Source of the DNA: Alviniconcha marisindica
Taxonomy: Eukaryota > Mollusca > Gastropoda > Provannidae
DNA length: 64,000 nucleotides
Direction: 5' to 3'
NCBI GenBank assembly: GCA_018857735.1
Contig: JABMCL010000348.1
Coordinates: 694,501 to 758,500 of the forward strand
Shown: piece by piece, positions 58,701 to 64,000 of the stretch
How the letters are laid out: the number at the start of each line of letters is the position of its first letter
Numbering within the stretch: the stretch's first letter is position 1
Notes under the pieces: generated by a model
What the model was told of the DNA's origin: nothing
Databases searched by the model: none
What the model saw: only the letters and a program-made list of their open reading frames with translations
Made by a program: the position numbers and the translations under genes

Positions 58701-61700
58701 AAAACTAAGACGTATGTTCTTCCATCTTGCCCAGTTCATTTCAACATTTCAAGGGGGCTTCCAGAAAATGTTACAAAACAATGGTGTTACTTGTTAACTG
58801 TTTGTGTTTATAAGAGCAGTGGGTTCTTTTTGGAGGAATGTGTGCTGTGTTGTGTGCCGATGGTTGGTAGTGGAACAGTCATTGTGGTGAAACTGAAATT
58901 ATAGGGAAGGGTTATTTTTATTCTGTTTAGAGCTACATAAACTTCATTGCGTTAATCTGTTTTGCTAATGTTAGTTTAGGCTAGCTGCTTGACACTTAAA
59001 CTAAGTAAGCTTTTTTGGTGGAGACTAGCTGGTCATTTAATTTTTTCTTTTCCCTTCATTTATTACTTTTGGCATGTTCTTAATATATATATATGTTATT
59101 ATAGCTGCATGATTGTGTGTGTTTTTTAATCTTTGGTGTTATACTGTTACAGCTATACACTAATATAAGATGCCCAGATCGGTAGATGGCTGATGTTTGC
59201 TCCTGTGGATTTCAGGAAGAAAAGAAAAGGGGAGGAAGTTAAAGGAGCATCGGGGGGCAAGAAAGTCAAAAAAGAGGAGACGGAGGAGGAAAAGCAGTTG
59301 AAGGTCAGTAGTCCGGCCTACAAATCCACTTGTCAAGCCAACAGTGGTTCTACTTCTAGTTCTGGGGTGGAGGGGAAGGGGGTATCCTAGGTCACTTGTT
59401 GACATGGACATACAGGGGGAAAGGTTTCAGGGAGCATGGCCTTAAAAGAAGAAGAAAAGCGGTGGTGTCTCTTTGTCAGTGGCTCTGGTTTATTTACTTT
59501 GTTCATGCTAAGACTCTGGGTCCTTTTGTCAGTCGTTCTGGTTTATTTACTTCATTTGTGCTCAGACTAGGTCCTTTTGTCAGTGGCTCTGGTTTATTTA
59601 CTTTGTTCGTGCTAAGACTCTGGGTCCTTTTGTCAGTCGTTCTGGTTTATTTACTTCATTTGTGCTCAGACTCTAGGTCCTTTTGTCAGTCATTCTGGTT
59701 TATTTACTTTGTTCATGCTAAGACTCTAGGTCCTTTTGACAGTCGTTCTGGTTAATTTATTTCATTTGTGCTAAGACTAGGTCCTTTTATCAGTCGTTCT
59801 GGTTTATTTACTTTGTTCATGCTAAGACTCTGGGTCCTTTTGTCAGTCGTTCTGGTTTATTTACTTCATTTGTGCTAAGAGTAAGACTAGGTCCTTTTGT
59901 CAGTCGTTCTGGTTTATTTACTTTGTTCATGCTAAGACTCCTGGTCCTTTTGTCAATGGTGACAGTGCTTCTGGTGTATTTACTTTGTGCTAAAATTCTA
60001 GGTCGTATATCTATACTGTTTTCTCTGTGTTTAGTATAATGTGACGGCAGTTGACTGTGAAACATATCACCATTGAAAACTGAATGTTACTGTGTTTCTA
60101 TACAGTATCAGAACTTTGTTATTCAGTTACTGAGTTAATTGGTGCTTGACTTTACTATGCGGAAGACGCCGTTATTTTTGTTACATGTCTTTTTGCACAG
60201 GTATATTTGTGCTTGTCTTTTATTTCATGACTAATATTGGTTTCACTCAAAGCAGTACCATCAAACAGTGAACCATACAAGATGTAAAGTAGACACATGA
60301 ACAATCAAAAAGAATGCTAATTTATTGTCCGATTAAAATTAGCGTTCTTTGTAACCCTTTGTGTGTTTGATAGGTTTTGTATTGTCCTATTAAAAAGTAG
60401 CGTTGTTTTTAGCCGTTTCTGTTTGGATCTTTTTTTTTCGAAAGCTAGCAGTCAAACTTGTAGATTGCCCCCCCCCCCCCCTTACACAATATATAAAGGC
60501 CCATTTCTGCTAAACCCCTTCCTACTTTCAACTTACCAACAATACACACACCACAAACAAATACCAAGTATCAGAATATTGTCCCAGCACAAGTTTACAT
60601 GGAAAAAAAATTCTTATGGTGCACAGTAGGAAATAGAAGAAACAATAGACTAATATTTTAACATGGCAACAAAGGCTAAAAGCACACCAAACGCACACAG
60701 CGATTTATTATCACAGCACTGAAAAGTAAATTACGCCGATATGTACTGGTCCTGTTTAATCTGAAGGTTCAAACCCGTCATGAGCATGATGTCAGTGTCA
60801 GCAACATACCCTTGACTTTCTGCAGGAGCAAAGTCAGCTGGTTTGGAAGTTCAGGGATTCTCTGTCGAAAGACGTGTCCAACGAGGCATGCAGACTCATG
60901 CTGCAGCTGAACGGACAGAAAATCCCGTCCGGGGAAAGCAAGGTATGAAAGGAAGCAGCAAGACGTCTCGCTTTCCTTTGGGATGAGCTTTTAGAGTTCA
61001 CGTGCTTGCAGAAGTCAAAGGGCCTCCTCTCCAGAGAGATGATAGCTGAATTTATTAATTGCCGAGTAATTTGCGTGTGTGACTGTATTTTTGTGTCTGT
61101 GTAAGAGATGTAGAGAGAGAGAACACGAAGGGGAGAGAGTTACTATAGTAATTTGCGTGTGTGACTGTATTTTTGTGTCTGTGTAAGAGATGTAGAGAGA
61201 GAGGGAAAGGTTCATACAGAAGAGATGAGAGAGAGATTACTATAGTAATTTGCGTGTGTGACTGTATTTTTGTGTCTGTGTAAGAGATGTAGAGAGAGAG
61301 AACACAAGGGGAGAGAGTTACTATAGTAATTTGCGTGTGTGACTGTATTTTTGTGTCTGTGTAAGAGATGTAGAGAGAGAGAACACAAAGGGGAGAGAGT
61401 TACTATAGTAATTTGCGTGTGTGACTGTATTTTTGTCTGTGTAAGAGATGTAGAGAGAGAGAACACGAAGGGGAGAGAGTTACTATAGTAATTTGCGTGT
61501 GTGACTGTATTTTTGTGTCTGTGTAAGAGATGTAGAGAGAGAGAACACAAAGGGGAGAGAGTTACTATAGTAATTTGCGTGTGTGACTGTATTTTTGTGT
61601 CTGTGTAACTGTAAGAGATGTAGAGAGAGAGAACACGAAGGGGAGAGAGTTACTATAGTAATTTGCGTGTGTGACTGTATTTTTGTGTCTGTGTAAGAGA

Positions 61701-62688
61701 TGTAGAGAGAGAGAACACGAAGGGGAGAGAGTTACTATAGTAATTTGCGTGTGTGACTGTATTTTTGTGTCTGTGTAAGAGATGTAGAGAGAGAGAACAC
61801 GAAGGGGAGAGAGTTACTATAGTAATTTGCGTGTGTGACTGTATTTTTGTGTCTGTGTAAGAGATGTAGAGAGAGAGAACACGAAGGGGAGAGAGTTACT
61901 ATAGTAATTTGCTGGTGCTGTTTTTGTCTGTTTGTGTCTGTGTAACTGTGTAAGAGATGTAGAGAGAGAACACGAAGGGGAGAGAGTTACTGTAGTAATT
62001 TGCGTGTGTGACTGTATTTTTGTGTCTGTGTAAGAGATGTAGAGAGAGAGAACACAAAGGGGAGAGAGTTACTATAGTAATTTGCGTGTGTGACTGTATT
62101 TTTGTGTCTGTGTAAGAGATGTAGAGAGAGAACACGAAGGGGAGAGAGTTACTATAGTAATTTGCATGTGTGACTGTATTTTTGTGTCTGTGTAAGAGAT
62201 GTAGAGAGAGAGAACACAAAGGGGAGAGAGTTACTATAGTAATTTGCGTGTGTGACTGTGTTTTGTGTCCGTGTAAGAGATGTAGAGAGAGAGAGAACAC
62301 AAAGGAGAGAGAGTACGTGTAAGTATGGAGTTGTAAATATTTATCCTTTTAATTTTTAGATGGAGAACACAAGGGAGAGAGAGAGAGTACACATAATTAT
62401 GGAGTTGTAAATATTTATCATTTTAATTTTTAGATAGAGAACACAAGTGAGAAAGAAAGTACGTACAGTTACAGAGTTGTAAATATTTATTGTTTTAATT
62501 TGAAGTCTGTGTGTGTGTGCTGTAAAAACTTTTAACAGTGAAGCTCACAATCAGAACAGTTGTCACCTCGTGAACAAAAGCACCTGCTGCGTTGTTGCTT
62601 TCCAGCTGCTGGACGCTGTGGCCGACTGCTTGGCATTTGGTGCACTGGACCCTTGCCCAGAATGTAAAAATGGACAGCTTGTGTACAC
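49628..62688 (+). CDS. PARP1: PARP1, N-terminal part (8 coding exons; gene continues past window)
   Basis: PARP1 is the nuclear enzyme that senses DNA breaks and makes poly(ADP-ribose) from NAD+. Exons: 49628-49747, 53628-53772, 55144-55250, 57244-57383, 58401-58472, 59216-59303, 60826-60942, 62606-62688. About 290 residues are encoded and all phases join. Zinc finger 1 has C21, C24, H53 and C56. Zinc finger 2 has C115, C118, H150 and C153. A Lys-rich linker with a probable nuclear localisation signal covers about 195-224. The start of zinc finger 3 shows C280 and C283. The last donor is phase 2, so the rest of zinc finger 3 and the BRCT, WGR and catalytic parts must follow after 64000. The human linker site DEVD is not seen. 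A tandem acceptor at exon 3 allows one extra residue. Confidence 0.95.
49748..53627 (+). other. PARP1 intron 1
   Basis: This 3.9-kb intron contains a decayed THAP-type coding fragment at 50324-50560. An open frame at 51555-51755 and another at 51225-51503 match nothing I know. A short block (atgtcagtaccttcaaacta) occurs twice, at 51868 and 52774. Confidence 0.7.
50324..50560 (+). pseudogene. decayed THAP-type zinc finger fragment (transposase-like)
   Basis: The frame from 50324 reads [20 protein letters not shown], then [11 protein letters not shown], a [21 protein letters not shown]. After a one-base frameshift near 50470 it reads [20 protein letters not shown] and SKISQ. The order C-x-C, FPLPKPK, W-I-KACGRP and YYMCSK is that of THAP C2CH fingers, known from P-element and related transposases and from domesticated genes. 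The final His (CSKH) is lost. The stop and frameshift mark it as dead. It lies in sense orientation in PARP1 intron 1. Confidence 0.75.
53495..53640 (+). repeat. tandem duplication carrying the PARP1 exon 2 acceptor
   Basis: tttactttccaagtgcttgt, attagtcatataatgttgcg, ctgaacatttgcactaattg, cagtcactg (53495-53575) is repeated from 53576 as tttactttccacgtgcttgc, attaatgtagca, ctgaacatttg, cagTCACCG. The second copy contains the real acceptor. Confidence 0.85.
53628..53772 (+). CDS. PARP1: PARP1 coding exon 2 (zinc finger 1, second half)
   Basis: The acceptor is catttgcag. The exon encodes [20 protein letters not shown], then the conserved [19 protein letters not shown]. It supplies H53 and C56 of zinc finger 1. 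The acceptor region is tandemly duplicated just upstream. Phase is 0 to 1. Confidence 0.95.
53810..53890 (+). repeat. SINE family A, 3' fragment
   Basis: ctacagtcattcagagtcgc, atgcagctagagcgcagtca, gtctgcttggaagcaaacaa matches the last 80 bp of the copies ending near 21605 and 22225. Confidence 0.65.
54149..54985. mobile_element. 837-bp non-autonomous DNA transposon with 31-bp perfect TIRs
   Basis: The left end actatatgacttagtgccaa, aaggtgcgcaa (54149-54179) is exactly the reverse complement of 54955-54985. No long frame or transposase motif is inside. No clear target duplication is seen. It lies in PARP1 intron 2. Confidence 0.88.
55144..55250 (+). CDS. PARP1: PARP1 coding exon 3 (zinc finger 2, first half)
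   Basis: The exon encodes [20 protein letters not shown], then [15 protein letters not shown], with zinc ligands C115 and C118. The acceptor is CAGCAG, so 55141 is an equally in-frame start that adds one residue. The donor is gtgggt, phase 0. Confidence 0.93.
55359..56592 (+). mobile_element. hAT-like element, internally decayed
   Basis: The ends are cagtgctcccgat and ...ctatggggagcactg, inverted repeats of the hAT type. Inside, an ATG at 55690 opens a frame soon broken, with a remnant [38 protein letters not shown] at 55717-55944. I saw no dimerisation domain. The flanks (gtgtaaaa, taaatgat) are not an exact 8-bp duplication. It lies in PARP1 intron 3. Confidence 0.6.
56946..56968. repeat. 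(TA)n microsatellite
   Basis: About 11 TA units in PARP1 intron 3. Confidence 0.9.
57244..57383 (+). CDS. PARP1: PARP1 coding exon 4 (zinc finger 2, second half)
   Basis: The exon encodes [20 protein letters not shown], then [20 protein letters not shown], with H150 and C153 completing zinc finger 2. The acceptor is cttttcag, and phase is 0 to 2. Confidence 0.95.
57584..57825. mobile_element. ~240-bp foldback element with ~55-bp inverted ends
   Basis: Left ggcaatatccacttttagcc, ccgtcggttcgctgtcctca, aatggt pairs with the reverse complement of accatttgaggaccgcgaac, cgatggggctaaaagtggac, attgcc near 57770-57814, with few mismatches. It contains a short CA run. It lies in PARP1 intron 4. Confidence 0.8.
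58111..58250. repeat. 66-bp tandem duplication
   Basis: tggctgctgtacagcttgta, cttgtggtcttaatttggcc, aactgctaataacatagatg, acgggc occurs twice with one difference, then a third unit begins. It lies in PARP1 intron 4. Confidence 0.93.
58401..58472 (+). CDS. PARP1: PARP1 coding exon 5
   Basis: The exon encodes [20 protein letters not shown] and then KGGT between gttgcag and gtaagt. It matches the LKGFSLL/KEALKKQLPG region after zinc finger 2 of human PARP1. Phase is 2 to 2. Confidence 0.92.
59216..59303 (+). CDS. PARP1: PARP1 coding exon 6 (nuclear localisation linker)
   Basis: The Lys- and Glu-rich peptide [20 protein letters not shown] forms a bipartite basic signal like KRK...KKKSKK of human PARP1, followed by [10 protein letters not shown]. 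The acceptor is atttcag and the donor gtcagt, phase 2 to 0. Confidence 0.92.
59455..59995. repeat. minisatellite, ~60-bp unit, ~9 copies (PARP1 intron 6)
   Basis: tctggtttatttactttgtt, catgctaagactctgggtcc, ttttgtcagtcgt. Two alternating versions (cttcatttgtgctcagac and ctttgttcatgctaagac) suggest a higher-order unit of about 120 bp. Confidence 0.9.
60826..60942 (+). CDS. PARP1: PARP1 coding exon 7 (zinc-finger-3 helical region)
   Basis: The exon encodes [20 protein letters not shown], then [19 protein letters not shown]. It parallels AQNDLIWNIKDELKK and NKQQVPSGES of human PARP1. It is 39 codons, phase 0 to 0. Confidence 0.94.
61050..62310. repeat. minisatellite, ~92-bp unit, ~13 copies (PARP1 intron 7)
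   Basis: actatagtaatttgcgtgtg, tgactgtatttttgtgtctg, tgtaagagatgtagagagag, aacacgaaggggagagagtt. Copies are nearly identical except for one changed unit near 61915-61960. Confidence 0.95.
62310..62505. repeat. ~73-bp tandem repeat, 3 copies
   Basis: tatggagttgtaaatattta, tcattttaatttttagatag, agaacacaagtgagagaga occurs three times. It continues from the 92-bp array and shares its agagaacacaa block. Confidence 0.85.
62606..62688 (+). CDS. PARP1: PARP1 coding exon 8 (start of zinc finger 3)
   Basis: The exon encodes [20 protein letters not shown], then KNGQLVYT. The CPEC supplies C280 and C283 of the third, zinc-ribbon finger (CEEC in human). The donor is gtcagt, phase 2; the next exon is outside the window. 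Confidence 0.94.
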
Positions 62689-62949
62689 GTCAGTATCTTT
62701 ACTTGTCTTCAGCATTTTATGGACTTTCATGTTACAAAACAAATTGAAATACACCAGTACACCAGAGAACCCACTACAGTAATTTGGACACACGCATACA
62801 TGCATGCACACGCTTCTCTCTGTGTGGAAAGAAACCCATGTGAGTGCGAGTCATTGTTGGTTTTGCTTTCTGGTTGCTATACAGTGTGTCAGTCTTTTCC
62901 TGGGAGCAAGACTCCAGAACGCTTACGTGATATTGCTTCCACGATAGAG

Positions 62950-63004
62950 ACCACACACACACACACACACGCCATCTTACTCACCATCTTACTTTCACAC
63001 ACAC

Positions 63005-63066
<62 letters not shown>

Positions 63067-63092
63067 CTCTCTCTCGTGCCCCCCCCCCCTCC
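62950..63092. repeat. (CA)n, (CT)n and poly-C simple sequence
   Basis: CA, CT, CA and C runs in succession after PARP1 exon 8. Confidence 0.95.
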
Positions 63093-63365
63093 CCCAACTG
63101 TTTTCTATAGCAAAGGCTTTCTTGGTTTCTGTTTAGTTTTTTTGTTGGTGAATTTATTTCTGCTTACTGCCTTTTTCCAGTTCAGTTTAAGATGGTATCT
63201 ACATGCTGGGGAAAACCCCATAATGATGTGCTCCGCCCCATCTCTGAAGTTTTCCCAATGTTGCCTTGGTCTTAAGCTGTTCCAGTGTTGGGTTTTGCTA
63301 TGTTTTAAACATTAACAATAGAGTAATAAAGGGGATTTGTGTGTAGCACAGATCTTCCATACAAT

Positions 63366-63747
63366 TGACGATTTCCAGAAATAACAGGCGAAGATAATTT
63401 GACAGTGTTTTCTTACTCCGGGAAAGTGAAGTCCCCTGAATGGAGGCGGCAGCTGAGATGAGCCGATCTGCGACAGTGTTAGATCTTCAGGCATGGACCT
63501 ATTATAATTTATACTAGACTACCAGCTGGGGGAACCTACTGTCCGATCTGCATGTTCCCCACGAACAGCAAGTGCTTGATCAGCATTTCTGATGCCTTTT
63601 CTGCCTTTGTTTACGGGTTCCATCATGCTCACTGTACCCCCAACAAAAGCATGACTGGGCTACACCCGCAGGCATGGACCTGTATATACAGGCCATGCCT
63701 GTAGGCACTTACCGAGTGCAGTCCCCTGGATTTCCTAAGATCGTCTA
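63366..63747. mobile_element. ~380-bp non-autonomous DNA element, copy 2
   Basis: It matches the element at 30592-30991 along its full length in the same orientation, with a deletion in the ctcatcttgcccacgtg part. The left end has decayed to ttgacgat; the right end gatcgtcta is intact. Confidence 0.8.
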
Positions 63748-63894
63748 TTACAAAGCCCAGAGCACTTTACAATAATGCTAACAGCAAACACAACCTTATT
63801 TATGGGGTTGGGTTTGAGGGGATAGACACAGCTTCAATAAAAAGCACGAGGTAAGTTTTGGGGGTGGTTTTGAACAAGAGAAAAGAATCAGATT

Positions 63895-64000
63895 AGTGGA
63901 GTGTTTTAGGCAAACTGTTCACATATTAGAACGTTTTAGGCAAACTGTTCACTTTAAGAAAACATTTTAGGCAAACTGTTCACATTAAGAAAACATTTTA
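63895..64000. repeat. tandem repeat, ~35-bp unit, cut by window end
   Basis: gttttaggcaaactgttcac followed by attaagaaaacat occurs three times and is starting a fourth at the edge. Confidence 0.88.

Noticed and set aside
61050..62310. CRISPR-like array (also 25280-26035 and 36535-37260)
   Set aside because: The whole unit is repeated with no unique spacers, in an animal intron; these are minisatellites.

Overview
This is a window of animal nuclear DNA, not a prokaryotic or phage sequence. It holds three multi-exon genes with GT-AG introns in a matrix of microsatellites, minisatellites, SINE and LINE pieces and foldback elements. The style (very simple-sequence-rich introns, tRNA-headed SINEs, THAP-, hAT- and piggyBac-type fossils) suggests a lophotrochozoan, most likely a mollusc and possibly a gastropod. 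That assignment is an inference from style, not from a species-diagnostic marker.

Layout. (1) 1-3780: upstream DNA with a reverse-strand SINE and a decayed mobile-element coding region. (2) 3856-26083, plus strand: a complete Ena/VASP gene in 11 coding exons (440 codons). It has an EVH1 domain, a proline-rich region, G-actin and F-actin binding motifs and a C-terminal tetramerisation helix; all exon phases join without a break. (3) 26084-41353: no convincing coding exon. It contains probable Ena 3' UTR, with the best polyadenylation signal at 36260, several minisatellites and the probable 3' UTR of the next gene. (4) 41354-49160, minus strand: a complete YIF1 gene in nine coding exons (321 codons), a five-span membrane protein of ER-Golgi traffic. 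(5) 49161-49627: a short shared promoter region. (6) 49628 to the window end, plus strand: the first eight coding exons of PARP1 (zinc fingers 1 and 2, basic linker, start of zinc finger 3). The WGR and catalytic parts lie beyond the window.

The three proteins are not one pathway: Ena/VASP works on actin, YIF1 on membrane traffic and PARP1 on DNA repair. The layout is still informative. Ena and PARP1 homologues are also linked in human (ENAH and PARP1, both 1q42.12), so this may be an ancient linkage with YIF1 between them. YIF1 and PARP1 are head-to-head with 467 bp between start codons.

No new defence or biosynthetic system is visible. The most unusual pattern is that at four exons in the three genes the 3' splice site itself lies in a tandem duplication, leaving decoy acceptors just upstream of the real one. 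Several apparently non-autonomous transposons with clear terminal inverted repeats are also described. All exon models were made by eye from splice consensus, reading phase and remembered family sequence; no alignment was run.
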